A stretch of 64,000 bases of DNA from Archegozetes longisetosus (GCA_018873245.2 JAEMBT020000007.1:2304001-2368000), one strand, 5' to 3'. Counted from the stretch's first letter, positions 52,401 to 64,000 are shown. The notes: generated by a model from the sequence alone, not told the origin. Translations and numbers: made by a program.

Positions 52401-55400
52401 ATATCATACAAATAAGTAGTGATTATAAGACATGGTTTGAAACTTTAAAACAAAGATTATTGCAAATCAGAGATAATGATAAGAAAGATGAGAATCTTTG
52501 GCTCATTGCAAATGACTCGTCTATTAATGGAATAATTGGTCTGACGTTGTGCTTGAGACAAGAACTCGGAGTCGATAGAGTCAGATGCATCTTTGATTAT
52601 GACACAAAACTGAAGTTTCCTCTCGATTTTTCAGAACATCCTTTTTCTGATATTCTCAAAAACGATTTGGCAGTCAATGTCTTTCGTGATGGAAAGTTAG
52701 GCACTTATAGACATTTGAGTTTAACCAAAAGCGATCAACAGATAGAGACTAATGATTACTACTTGAATATTGGGCAAAGAGGAGACTTATCAAGTCTTCA
52801 ATGGTATGACTCTAAAAATGTGTTTCCAATGAAAATAACGAATGACCACAATTCTGGAAAAGTTAATCAAATTAAATGCAAAGTTTATTGTTCTGGACTC
52901 AATTTTAGAGATGTTATGCTCGCTTCAGGTAATCAAAATATTTTACTCATATTAACATATCTATAGAAAAATGAATTTAATCTAAGATCAAACTAAATTA
53001 TATTCTAAAAGCGTAACAATACTTAAATCGAAATGCCTAATACACTTCATTTTCACATTAAACAATAGATTTTATGCACTTTACAACTTTCTCAAGTCTA
53101 TTAAAAATTAATGGAACTTAAGTGGAAATCAACTTAATCTTTATGACACGTTTTTACTGTTTAATTTCAATTATAAATATGAAATACAAAATTTTTCACT
53201 TTTGTATTTTCTCTATTAGGAAGAATCTTTGGAGGAATGGAAAACTGTTTAATGGATTGTGTTATAGGCAGTGATTTCGCTGGTCGTCGAACAGATACTG
53301 GAGAAAGAGTTTTCGGTTTTTGTTTTGGTCGTGGTATTTCTACATTCGTTGATGTTACAGAGGAATTAATATCCAAAATACCTGAGAACTGGTCAATGGA
53401 AGAGTCTGTAACTTTGTTGTCAACTTATTGTACAATTTGGTACGGACTCATCGATAGAGCTCAATTACACAAAAGTATGGCAAAACACAATTTATTTTAT
53501 AAAATAGAGCTAATTTTAGACAATTTTTATGAACGAATCATATTATAAATTTTAAAAATATAGAAAATCAATGATGTTTTCTTAATTGGTAAAAAATTAT
53601 CCCTAGTTTAATGCAACTTTTAGTCTAAAGTATTTTGAGAAAAGGATAGAACCGAAGGATGAACAATAATTTATGAATTCAGCCATTATTAATTTGAACC
53701 TATCTTTTGAAGAAATGCTTTATCGAATATGCCTTTGTATTAAAAATACTTGATATATTGAACTCAATATGTATCAGATACAATATATATATCACTGAAG
53801 TAAATCTCATCAGCCGATTGAATAGACGCTGCTCTGAGTTTAATTTTTGGAGTTAAAGATCAGGAAATAATCACTACCAGAGCAACGTATTTTTTAATTA
53901 AAAACCAAAATATGAATATAATGTTCAAACAAGTTTTACAATTAATTCATTTCGTATCCAAGATTTAAGCTATAGAATAGATATTTAGTCACATTAAATT
54001 TGTCATCAAATTTTATTATTACACAAACTTCAAAATAAGTACTTTTTACATATTGGAGATATCTGAAAAATACATTAAAAATTAAACTGAGTTCATTGAA
54101 ATTCAATATAAGAGTTTATCATTCATAAAAAAAATATAGAAATCACGATATTTTGAGATTGAACTAAAGCGAGAATATCAGAAAAATTATTATATTACCT
54201 TATTTATCGATCTAATGAGAAAAATTTTCAATTTTTTTAATTGTTGAAAAGAATTTTGAATGTTCTGTTTTCTACCTTTAAGTGAAAATGAATCAAAACA
54301 GAGAATAAGAGCTCAAGAATTTTATTAATGAATACTGTTTTATAACAACTAGAAATCCAATCAAATTTGATATCCCTAAAGATCCTATCTTTCAGTTTTG
54401 TTTTATACCTAATGCATATTTTTTTAAATTGAATTCTAATTATTGAAATCATTCGAGAAATACATTGAGCAAATTCTTCAGATAGAATCAAATGAGGCTT
54501 TCGAATATCGTTATATGATTTGTAACCTAAGAAAAATGTATTAGTTCTAAAAGAATTATTATTTTGAATATTTTAATGCGATCATTCATTGCAACCGTAG
54601 TTCTCTCAAACTATTAAATATCAAATATTAAGTTAAACTATTTCCTATAATTTGATAAATGAATAATATTTCAACGTTATTTTGGTTATGAGTAAAAAAG
54701 TATTTTTTAAAGTTAAACTAAGAGTTTTGAAACTAACATCAGAGTGGCGCTTGTCTAATCTTCTGATTTAGTTTAAGTTCTTTAGTTAGTTCAGAAATAT
54801 ATATCTTATATCTGATATGTACACACTGTTTCATAAGGATTTGCATACCGGGGTCATAGAGATTAAAAATAATCTGGGACTTTTTTAAGTTTGATAATAG
54901 TCCTCCAACAAACAGGGTGACCACCTCTGGCTTATCTCACGATTGGACAAAAATATCAAAGGGGTCCCTCACAATTTCAAAAAGAAAAATGACGCTTTTA
55001 TTAGTCATTAAAAAATATTTAGGTGTCAAACATTACATTCTAATATTAAAAACATTGAAAATTACTAGTGATGGTTGATTTCAAAAATATATTTCTTTGT
55101 TAGAAACAACGTCTTTCAAAATTTATTCAAAAGTAAGGTATACTGGTTTATATGAGGTATAAGTCAATGCAGAAAAGGTTAATTCAACAACTTTTGGTTT
55201 TGAGCCACAGGTGTTCGAAACATTAAACTGGATTTCTTAATCGCTTATTATTTGTAAACTAATCCAGTGTTCGAATTTGTAAGTAGTATTTTTCTAGCAC
55301 ACATTTTTCAAAATAAAAAACGGAACAAATAATTGTCCTATCGAGAGTTTTTGGTTTGACGGGACTTCTATCCTTTACCTTTAAAAAGACGGGATTGTCC

Positions 55401-58400
55401 CATCAAAAACGGGACGGGTGGTCACCTTACTAACCAAACACATTGAGTCATTGTGTCATCAATAAATGATTACAAAATCAATATTTCGCATAATAACCTT
55501 CATGATTCTCGAGTTGCTTGCGTCTCAATACCATTTTTGATTGAATACTGATATTTATATTTCAAAATAATCATAGTTTGTAATTTTGATTGTGTGTCAT
55601 ATATATTGATATGATTTTTTTTAAAGATTAAACTCAGCTAATGACCTCGGTATGCAAATCTTTATGAAACGGGGTGTACAGTGATTTAGAAAAGGTTCAC
55701 TTCAAAATCAAATTGCTTTGAAGTTTACAAAAGCAGATTAACTGCAAAGTAAAAAGATAGAAAACTCCAATCAGTCATAGGCTGAACTTTAGAGATGATT
55801 AAATACAGATCTCAATAGATATTAATAGACTTTTGAATTAATATCTTGATTTAATTGATTGCAAGACAAACACAGCATGAATAATTAAAATAAGCATTTA
55901 AAATGAATAAAAACCTATACCATCTTGTATGAAAAATAAGTTTCAACTTAAGAAAATGTGCTAAAAGTCGAGTTTTATTTGTTGAACGCAATTACATTTC
56001 TATGTTTAATATTATTTGTTCGATAGAATTCAACTTTAGACAAACTAATGTGCACTTATTAGTCAAACGTTTTCTTTAGTTCAAAAGCTATTTGATAGAT
56101 TGAACTTTTATTTCATCAGATGCCAATGTGAATAGTTTTTGTATTTTATTAGTCCAACGACTTTACTCGTTATGCTATACTGTCCGTTTTTTAAAAAACT
56201 AAACTCAAATCCTTATAACAACTTTTCTTTATTATTACTCATGAATCAGAACTTACTAATGATTAAGTTTAAAACATATAAAACAAAATTTGATCACTTA
56301 GTCACTGATTTTGAATTAAAAACACTTTTAATCATAAGATAGTGTTCACAACATAAGAAATAACTTTTATTTTGAAAACTCATTTATTAACTAAATCTTG
56401 TGATAGGTTTAGAACTGATTTTTTTGAAAAATTTGGTAAAACTGGGCCGACCAATGCAACTATTTTTAGAATTGAATCAAATTTAACTTTACATATCTAA
56501 ACTACTTTGTAGGATTACAGTTCTGAAATAGCTTTGTAAGATTATAGTTCATTATTAAAGTTTTTTTTGATGCATTCAAATTTGAGCGAATGAGTAAGCG
56601 ATTTCACTCTTGACTCACATTTCTAAGAGTGATAGAGTATTAACTGCAAAATCTGAGTTTAGTTTTTAAAAAAAACGGACTATATCTATATCTAGCAATC
56701 AATTTAAAGTTCATTAATTTTTATCGAGAGCTTTATTACCCATCCTTAAAGTTCAGCCTTATATACATATAGAAACTATTTTTATTGCTTAGTAAAGGGC
56801 TTATACGTTAACTCATATCATCAAAAAGCGGGTTCATTTAAACTTATAAAAATGAAATACTAGCAATTACGCGATTAAAAAATGTTTTAAAACCTTGAAC
56901 AATGAAAAGAATCTTGGATAAGACAAATAAAGTTCTTTTTATAGACTAAAAGTTTGTTACTCATAATACTAACAAATAGAACGTGCGATATGGATAAGTG
57001 AATCTCTATATTCCGATAAAGTGTTAGGCCCATAAGTAATACATTTATTCTATAATTTCATTTAAATGGCCATTCCATCATCATTAAATTAATTAACTTA
57101 AGGATAATTTATATCAAAATAAGCATCATTGTTCAACATATTCCCTCTATTGACGCATTGCAACAGTTCAGTAGTCTCATGCCAGAGATCCTCATTTCGA
57201 ATCCAGAGGTCAATTATCTATTTATTCATTTTTTGTGATCGAGTGAAAGATTTTATACATTTTTACAGTTTCGAAACTTGAATTTTGAATTTATTTTCAT
57301 GATGGTTAAAATTCTATTTTTCAAATTAAGATTTTTAAAATAATTTCTTCAAACATTTTCTTAAACTTTTCTTAAATTTCTTAAAACTGTAAAGTGTATG
57401 CATAAAATTTTTCGGTTGACTACAAAACAATAGTAAAAACTAGTCTTTGATTCGAAGCCAAGATCTCAAGCATGAGACTTTTGAACTATTGCAATGCGCC
57501 AATGGAGGAAACATATTAAACAATGATGCTTATTTTGATATGAATTACCCTTAAGTTTAATTAATTAATTTAATGATGAAATGGCCATTTAAATAGAATT
57601 ATAGAATAAATGTATTACTTATGAGCCTAACACTTTTGACAAATTACCGGAATATTAAGATTCAATATCGCACGTTCTATTGTAAGAATTTAGAATCTTT
57701 GTCAAAGCCAGATAATTTTTAGTCAAGTCATACAAATTTACTTTCATAGGCTTGCTTTACAATTAAACTGCATTTAGTTAATATCATTATAATGGTAACT
57801 GTATTTTATTCACTTAAGAGCTACTATTGAAATTTAAGATAATTTGATTTAATTTATACAAAAAATCTGTCAGCTTTTGATTGAACTTTAGTGCGTAAAT
57901 GTTTGTTCTGCCTTTATGTTGGCTTCGCAACTATCTTCAGTTGATCCCATATTTCAGTAGTATTAGAAATAGTAAAGTATAAAGTCTTAAAAACTCAAAG
58001 AAGATAATTTTAATATATATAACTTCTACCAAGATACTTCGACAACAATTACTATTGTGTAAAGTGTTGTAAGTTTCTTAAACATTTTTGCACAAAATAG
58101 GAAAACGAGATATAAATACAAGATTTTCTTATCAAAACTTGAAAAGATTTGAAATATTAATATTCAGTTATTTTGAAGAAAATGAACTGAGCATAAAACT
58201 CTATCGTGAATTTTTAGTTTTTCTGAAAAATATTTCAATTGTTATTTAGAATTTTGATTTATTTTTCTTTTATGAATAGATGAAAGTATTCTTATTCATT
58301 CTGGTGCTGGTGGTGTTGGACAGGCAGCGATTTCAGTTTGTCAGTATTATAATTGCGATATTTTTGTAACGGTTGGCAATGAAGAGAAGAAACAATTTCT

Positions 58401-61400
58401 AATGAAACAATACAATATACCTGAAGATCATATATTCAGTTCACGTGATATTCAATTTGAGAATCAAATTATGTCAATCACTTCAGGAAAAGGAGTAGAT
58501 TTAGTGCTCAATTCTTTGCCTGAAGAGAAACTACAGGCAAGCTTACGGTGTGTTGCAATTAATGGAAGATTCGTTGAAATCGGAAAATTTGATATACAAA
58601 TGAATAACAAGTTGGGAATGTTCATATTCTCAAGAAATATATCCTTCATTTGTGTCAATATCGAAAATCTCCTGTATTTGATGCCGAAGAAACAAAAAAT
58701 GTTTTTTGATTGGATTCATGAGAATTCCAAAAATGGTTGTATAAAACCCATAAAACCCATAAGTGTTTTTGGACCGACTGAAGTCGAACAATCCTTTAGG
58801 TATATGTTAACGGGGAAACATATCGGCAAAATCGTGATCAAACTCAGAGAAGAAGAACAAGTCAGAACACCATTACTTGAATTCAGTCCTACACCTAAAC
58901 TAAAAGTAAATCTAAAGACATTCTTCAATCCACAAAAAGTTTATATCATTACTGGAGGTTTGGGTGGTTTTGGACTTGAGTTAACTCAATGGATGATTTT
59001 TCACGGTGCCAGAAACATTGTTTTGACCTCAAGAGTTGGAATCAGATCTAATTATCAGAGATTTTTTCTTAAAAGAATAGAAGAGGTCGGAAAAATAAGT
59101 GAAATTTTTAAAACAAAAGTCATTGTTTCTACACATGACTCAAATACCGAACAAGGTTCGAAACTACTTCTCGAAGAAGCCAGTGGTTTAGGAAATATTG
59201 GTGGTATTTTCCATTTAGCTCTAGTATTGAATGATGCCTTCTATGAAGATCAAACAATAGAAACATTTGGACAGACGTGTCAATCAAAAATCAATACTTT
59301 TGTTAATTTGGATAAATTGACCCGCGATCTATATCCACATATAGACTATTTTGTTGGTTTTTCATCTGTGACCTGTGGTCATGGAAATGCTGGACAAACA
59401 AACTATGGATACGCCAACTCTGTTCTGGAGCGTATTTGTGAATTGAGAAGAAAAGATGGATTGCATGGTTTGGCCATACAATGGGGACCAATCGGTGACG
59501 TCGGATTACTAGCGAATAACGAAATCTCATCACTGGCTGGTATTGTGAAACAACGAATTCTATCGTGTTTAGATGTTATGGATAAGTTTCTACAATCTCC
59601 ACATTCAATAATTTCCAGCATAGTAAGTAATGTAACAGATTCTCATTTTTAAAGTTTAAATATTGTCTGTTGTCAAGTAAAGCAAGAAAATGACTTTTAA
59701 AAACCTCAGTAAATTTATCGACTGCTAAGTAAACCTTAGATATTAAGATATTCAGCTCTATTCATAAACACTACTTGAGCGATAACTTGAAAATTTGATA
59801 ACTTAAATGGCAATTTTCATATTGAAAAACCGACTTGAACTCAAGTGGTAACTTTAAGGTTCGTTTTTCTGCAAAAAATCCATGAAGTTATACCTCAAGT
59901 CATCGAAGTTAGTCCTCAATAGGGTGACCAAGTTCTATAAAGTACAAATCTGTACACGAATATATAGAATGATCAGAAATTTAAGATATTCTTAGTTTAA
60001 AATTTATTTACAGTACTATCGATCAAATAATTCTGTGAAATTGTTTTTTCCCACAATTTTTTACGCATAGATCTCAGGGAAAGCTAAGAAATCCAGTCAA
60101 CAAAAATTTAATGTTGTTTTACAACATGACATTTGCTATTAAACTTTTAAGAAATGAACTTTTATAATGCATTTATTGCTGTTGAGTTTATATTGAAATA
60201 CAAGTTATAAAATATGATATTGTGATCCCTAATTTTTTGGCGCAAAATTTGACACATAATTATTTGATCGGTAGTACATAACGAACATTAAAAGCTACAA
60301 AACTTCAACTGTGAATTAATTATATATCTTCCGTGATTTTGCAGTATTGAGCATAGCTTGAGTTATGTTTGACATGATTGTAAAGTTCTAAACAAGAAAT
60401 TAAAGACGAGCAATTTCAATAGATGAAAATATGTCAGCTCGGAACCATATATACTGAATTATTAACCATATAAATTACTTGTGATAGAAATGTCTATTTA
60501 TTCAGCTCAAATCTGAACAAAATGCTTCCAGATTGGAGTCTAATTTTTGAAAAATTAATCTCACTTTGAGATGGCCTTTAATAATATAGTTCAATAGTTT
60601 TATACGATATTGTTTTATTCCAAATTTTTTATATCGTGCAGTTTTATTTTAGTTTTTCATTGAGAATAAAATGACATTTTTTTAAAAAACACATGAATTT
60701 AGAATTTAAATTTTTATTCTATTGAGGATATACAAGAGAAATAATGTATAGAAAGTGAAATTGTAATGAAAGAATTTCGAGGGCTAATAGCATTTCGTCA
60801 CTAAATCCGTATTTACGAGTAATATATTAGATTGAAGATAAAGAATGAAAATTTTATTTTATATCTAGAAATAATAGAGCTTTTCAATATAACAATTGAT
60901 GTGGCAAACAATAATTTAGAGCAAATTCCTCGATAAGCATATGATTTGATTCATTTTATTCACCCTAATCTCAATGAATTGTTAAAAACCTCTTACTGTC
61001 ATACTTGGATTAATCTTAACTTTAAACTAGACCCAAAGAGGTAATTCATAATAGAATTGATGAGATACGTGCTAGACAACGATGTTTTTAAATCATCGAG
61101 ATCGGAGTGAATTGAGTGAATCAAATGATGTATCTGTTTTCTCAAAAGTTTGATCTAAACTATTGTTTGTTACATTGATAGTTGTATAAAAACTCAATCA
61201 TTTTTAGTGAAAAAATAAAAGCTTTATTCTTTATCTTTCATTCTATATCATTTTGAATATGAATAGAGTAACAAGACTATTAATTCAAAATTCTCGTATT
61301 TGAATTATAGAACTTACTTGTTGATAAAAATTAATTCACCTTTCATAGTAATTTACAATTAGTTCTCTTAATTTTGTTGTTTATTTAATATCAATAAGTA

Positions 61401-62812
61401 ATCTGAAAATTAAAGAAAAATACATTCGCTAGTAATAAAATGATTTATTCATTTGTTAATTGGTTATATTTTAAATTAGGTAAGAGCTGATAGGGAAACA
61501 AAAGCTGGTTCTTTGGAGGAGAGACTTGTTAACCAATTATGGTCTGCTTTGGGTGTCGATCCCAAAACTTTACCGAACCACGTAACTCTAGGAGAGTTGG
61601 GGATCGAATCTATGTTAGCGGTTGAATTACAACAAAACTTAGAACGTGAATATGGTATCAGACTAACTTTAAATCAGATAAAGAAGATAACTGTAAAACA
61701 GATGAAAGATTTTCAATCTGGAAATGGTGAGGAAATTAATAAAATTGCAAAGGATTTCAAGACAGCAAAAGCAAATTTGGCTAAAATCAAATTCATAATA
61801 CCTTCAGAAACACACACTAAATTGAATAATGCACAAAACGGAAGTCCAATCTATATTTTGCCTCCAGTTGAGGGAATATTCTCTTCTTTTGAGGAGTTGG
61901 CGAAAAAAATTAATAGACCTGTAATTGGTCTCAATTGGACACGAGATATGAATAACTTGAAAAACATGAAACAAATCAGTGTTTACTTTATGGATTTACT
62001 TAAAAGCTATCACCAAAAGGTAACTATGATATGATTGGACATTCTTTGGGTGCTTTGATAACAACAAAACTCTTAAAGAAAGCACCAATTGGTAGGGCAG
62101 TGGTTATTGATTTAATATCAAATGCAACTGTTGATAAGGACTCTATAACTGATGAAGAATCGTTTGAATACATACAGAATTTTGTTCAACACATCATTCC
62201 CGAAAGTTTTAGAGATCGATTTATTAAAGAATTGAATGAGATCAAGAATGTTGACGAAAAAATTAAAAGAATGATATTTGAACTGAAGGAATTTGGTGGT
62301 AACGATTTGATTGGAAGAGATATGGAAGAAATTTTCAAGAATAGTCTTGAAAGAGGAAAATTGGTTTACAATTATAGAGTTAAAATTCAGAAAAATCTCG
62401 ATAAGTTTAAGAACTACATGAAGAAGAAGTATATGAAAATTAGTGGAAAACTATTCATTATTAAACCACACGAAGTGTTGGATGATTATGATTCAAATAT
62501 TATGGACAGAATTAACAATTCGTATAATTTGGAGAAAATGGTAGCAAACTACAGTAATAACTCTATGTAGTGAACCACCCCTAGTTAATCGTCATGATAT
62601 TGAATGTTAATTGTCGGTTACTAAGCATTCACTATATTAAGTTATTACTTTAGTTTAAAAAATTATTTGAGAATAATTAGCTGATCTTTTACAATTTATT
62701 TTAGGATTTGGATAATAATTTGACTGTTGAAATAATGAATGCTAGCCCGGATGAAGTATTATTCAAGAATATTGATAAACTTGCAGAACTTATTAATCAA
62801 TACCTACCATGA
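43432..62812 (+). CDS. FASN: Animal type I fatty acid synthase
   Basis: Cytosolic multifunctional enzyme making long-chain fatty acids from acetyl- and malonyl-CoA with NADPH. Fourteen exons: 43432-43597, 44523-44675, 44738-45010, 45890-46251, 46323-46581, 46992-47264, 47504-48088, 48837-49697, 50538-51337, 51506-52928, 53220-53474, 58280-59622, 61480-62540 and 62705-62812. About 2,640 residues if one lost base is allowed for. Order: KS (DTACSSS, C181; EAHGTGTK; KSNIGHGEG), MAT (GHSFGE, S618), DH (HCIDGKVLFP, H914), a degenerate ME/KR core in exon 10, ER (SGAGGVGQAAI, about 1810), KR (GGLGGFG, about 2028; NYGYANS, Y2179), ACP (LGIESML, S2295) and TE (GHSLGA, S2440). A frame shift lies at about 62,019-62,024. 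The TE end lacks the usual catalytic His. The last junction (GTAGCA donor) is less certain. Domain order and length fit animal FAS (about 2,500). Confidence 0.92.
45249..45398. mobile_element. Palindromic MITE in FAS intron 3
   Basis: A 150-base near-perfect palindrome centred on GGATCC (45,322-45,327). Arms pair from CATGTGTAACCTA at the left end to its counterpart ending CTACATG at the right, including AAGGGCGCCTTA against TAAGGCGCTTCTT. There is almost no loop. It has no coding capacity. Such compact hairpins are typical of fold-back MITEs and could form an RNA hairpin when the intron is transcribed. Confidence 0.7.
54914..55428. mobile_element. Non-autonomous element with GGTGACCACC ends
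   Basis: Left end CAGGGTGACCACC (from 54,913) and right end GGTGGTCACCTT (to about 55,428) are inverted copies enclosing about 515 bases. Near the right end are complementary GACGGGA/TCCCGTC-type motifs. No transposase frame was found. A partial look-alike (ATAGGGTGACCAAG) occurs near 59,923 in the next intron. The superfamily cannot be named because the target duplication is unclear. Confidence 0.5.
56975..57681. repeat. 0.7-kb palindrome with tRNA-like segments in FAS intron 11
   Basis: Left arm about 56,975-57,235 and right arm about 57,425-57,681 are inverted copies with scattered changes. The outer ends read AATAGAACGTGCGATA and its complement, and the shared interior includes GTTAGGCCCATAAGTAATAC. 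Each arm holds a tRNA-like stretch of about 65 bases with a box-B-like block: TTTCGAATCC near 57,195 and, on the other strand, GGCTTCGAATC near 57,450. It may be a paired SINE or a tRNA-derived fold-back element. A functional tRNA is unlikely because the stems are imperfect. Confidence 0.55.
59623..61479 (+). other. FAS intron 12 between KR and ACP exons
   Basis: A 1.86-kb AT-rich intron. Donor ATA|GTAAGT and acceptor AAATTAG|GTAAGA join in phase. No exon is missing: the reading frame passes from the end of the ketoreductase directly to the linker before the acyl carrier domain, as in other animal FAS. Apart from a possible transposon terminus near 59,923 nothing else was recognised. Confidence 0.6.
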
Positions 62813-62826
62813 AGACTATAATCTTT

Positions 62827-62832
62827 AATAAA
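62827..62832 (+). terminator. Candidate polyadenylation signal of FAS
   Basis: AATAAA lies 15 bases after the FAS stop codon (TGA at 62,810-62,812). It is the first such hexamer downstream and is close for a 3' UTR, though short UTRs occur in compact arthropod transcripts. In this base composition the hexamer could be there by chance. Confidence 0.4.
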
Positions 62833-63041
62833 TTTCATTTCCTATCAACATACGTTATTTGATTACTAGAAAGTAAAAAAGTTAAAATCTTAGCAAAACA
62901 TTCGTGGAAATCTGATTCACACTGATATCGACAAAAATATAGTCTGATGCATAAACAAATATACTCGTCTAAGGTATAATTGACAGATGATCCTTTCATA
63001 TGATTAATGCTTCACTCTCTTCAATTTGGTTTCTATATATA

Positions 63042-63235
63042 GGGATGCCAACACTTCATTGAGTTAAAGCCAGGGAAAAAGTTTCATTGGTGGTACCATA
63101 TGATAACTTTTGGGAATTACTACCAATTAGTTTAAAATCAAAGGGGAGATGAAAAGATAACTCTTTAATCTCTAGCTTTCCACTTATTCTGGAGGTTGGA
63201 GACACGTCTCTGAGGTGGAGAGTTGGCATTTCTAC
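63042..63235. mobile_element. Possible 190-base MITE with GATGCCAAC ends
   Basis: The left end GGGATGCCAAC and the right end GTTGGCATTTC are imperfect inverted copies. The interior starts at 63,128 with TTTAAAATCAAAGGGG, a block also found near 8,717 in the same orientation, followed in both places by a Cys/Leu-poor stretch rich in AGCTCT and GGAG words. That sharing supports a dispersed repeat. Boundaries and class are uncertain. Confidence 0.35.
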
Positions 63236-63432
63236 TCCGTATATGAAATTTTTACCTATCCCAAAATTTCCAAAATTTTTTTTATCTTGACTTTTATTGA
63301 ATTTTGTAAAAGACTTCTATGTAATCATTCTGTATAAAAAATAAATGAAAATTTTGCACCTTTATATGACTATTCACATTCTGAGTTTTATTTCACGGAA
63401 ACACATTTTTATTTTAACTAAAGTTCCTGGAG

Positions 63433-63540
63433 AGCGTAAGTAAACTTGTGGCGCTATAAATTTGCCTATTAAAGCTTCCATTAAATGAAAGCTTTAATAG
63501 GCAAATTTATACCGCCACGAGTTTACACATCCTTTACGCT
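63433..63540. mobile_element. 108-base palindromic MITE
   Basis: Arms AGCGTAAGTAAACTTGTGGC onward (63,433-63,477) and the complement ending GAGTTTACACATCCTTTACGCT (63,488-63,540) pair over about 48 bases with one small bulge, around a loop TCCATTAAATG. The inner part (AAATTTGCCTATTAAAGCTT) is a perfect match. There is no coding capacity. Similar in style to the 45.25-kb hairpin but unrelated in sequence. Confidence 0.7.
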
Positions 63541-64000
63541 AAAAAAATATCTGTCAAACAGATAGATCGCTTTATAAGGAACTGCACTTCGTGAAATACG
63601 ATACCGTGTTATTTCTAGTTTAGTTTTAAACTGACACAATAGTTATAAAGGAGAACCCACGTTAAGCCATCGTGCGTGGGCAAGAACTTTTGATCTTGTG
63701 ATTCGATGGCAAATATACTCATACATCTTTGACCAAAATATTAGATCTTAAGAAGGAACCGATTAATTGCTGGGATTCTGATTCCAAAAATATTTTTACA
63801 GCATGTATGTCATGTCATGACATCTTCAGAAAATATAGTTAAAAATACTGACCACCAGTGATGTAGAAGTTGTGCCCTTTGAAAACCTTTTTTTCAATAA
63901 GTGTCTGAAACGATATACAATAATACAATATAAAGAGAACGTTTAGAACATTATATTATTAAAATTCAATTATAAATCAATTAAATAAATTTCTAAACAA
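63541..64000. other. Window end, nothing recognised
   Basis: No gene was recognised. A small GC-richer hairpin (CCCACG...CGTGGG, 63,657-63,680) with a downstream TGATTCGATGG block hints at a tRNA-derived repeat, but no cloverleaf could be built. Confidence 0.3.

Larger units (their letters stand above)
53475..58279 (+). other. 4.8-kb FAS intron 11, repeat-filled
   Basis: This intron interrupts the enoyl reductase domain, after LDRAQL-type residues (IDRAQLHK) and before the nucleotide-binding SGAGGVG. The donor AAA-A|GTATGG and acceptor AATAG|AT join in phase to give Asn. It is by far the longest FAS intron and holds a TIR element (about 54,914-55,428) and a 0.7-kb palindrome (56,975-57,681). 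No additional FAS exon is needed here, since the ER domain is continuous across the junction. Confidence 0.8.

Noticed and set aside
54237-54491. 84-codon minus-strand open frame in FAS intron 11
   Set aside because: Low-complexity Ile/Lys/Phe content, no motif, no splice support.
43432-62812. Polyketide synthase instead of fatty acid synthase
   Set aside because: The full reducing domain set in animal FAS order, C-terminal thioesterase, length near 2,640 and the FAS-style GNAGQTNYGYANS motif favour FAS, though an FAS-derived paralogue with altered product cannot be excluded.
63648-63715. Possible tRNA near the window end
   Set aside because: One GC-rich stem and a TTCGAT-like block are present, but no acceptor or anticodon stem could be paired.
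1-64000. CRISPR arrays, bacterial operons, prophage or an undescribed defence-type system
   Set aside because: Genes are intron-containing animal genes with poly-A-type ends. No spaced direct repeats or prokaryotic gene clusters were seen.

Overview
Eukaryotic, animal DNA: very AT-rich, with intron-containing genes (GT-AG introns from about 60 bp to 4.8 kb) and several non-autonomous transposons. A stretch of degenerate CCTAA units (arthropod telomere-type motif), a cysteine-rich secreted gene of a type I associate with chelicerates, and two neprilysin-like genes side by side suggest an arthropod, most likely a mite or another chelicerate. The species cannot be fixed from the sequence. Exon models were assembled by hand from splice sites, codon phase and family motifs. 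Total lengths divide by three wherever a gene is complete, apart from the two one-base shifts noted below.

Layout. (1) 0.9-4.4 kb, minus strand: complete five-exon gene for a secreted, possibly membrane-anchored, Cys-rich protein of 255 residues. A 0.7-kb palindrome lies in its first intron. (2) 4.4-16.9 kb: gene-poor and repeat-bearing, with a MITE-like element, a piggyBac-type MITE, a fold-back mariner transposase remnant and a decayed second copy of gene 1. (3) 16.9-23.6 kb, minus strand: neprilysin-like M13 metallopeptidase A, with at least 17 exons, first coding exon not found, and a one-base frameshift in the membrane-anchor exon. (4) 30.4-37.1 kb, plus strand: neprilysin-like peptidase B, 14 exons, 877 residues, with an Asn-rich stalk. 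The two peptidase genes are head to head, 6.8 kb apart, and share exact exon lengths around the active site. (5) 37-43.4 kb: repeats, including a TA-flanked inverted-repeat element, a possible transposase fragment and a long hairpin. (6) 43.4-62.8 kb, plus strand: animal type I fatty acid synthase, 14 exons, about 2,640 residues after allowing for a one-base shift in the thioesterase exon. Domain order is KS-MAT-DH-(degenerate ME/KR)-ER-KR-ACP-TE. (7) 62.8-64 kb: small repeats.

How the genes relate: the FAS makes long-chain fatty acids in the cytosol. The two peptidases are type II membrane ectoenzymes that would cut extracellular peptides. Gene 1 is exported. Nothing links the four genes into one pathway. 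The points most worth checking are the two homopolymer frameshifts (assembly error or real), the missing catalytic His in the FAS thioesterase, the inverted peptidase pair with differing intron content, and several large palindromes. I saw no sign of an undescribed system.
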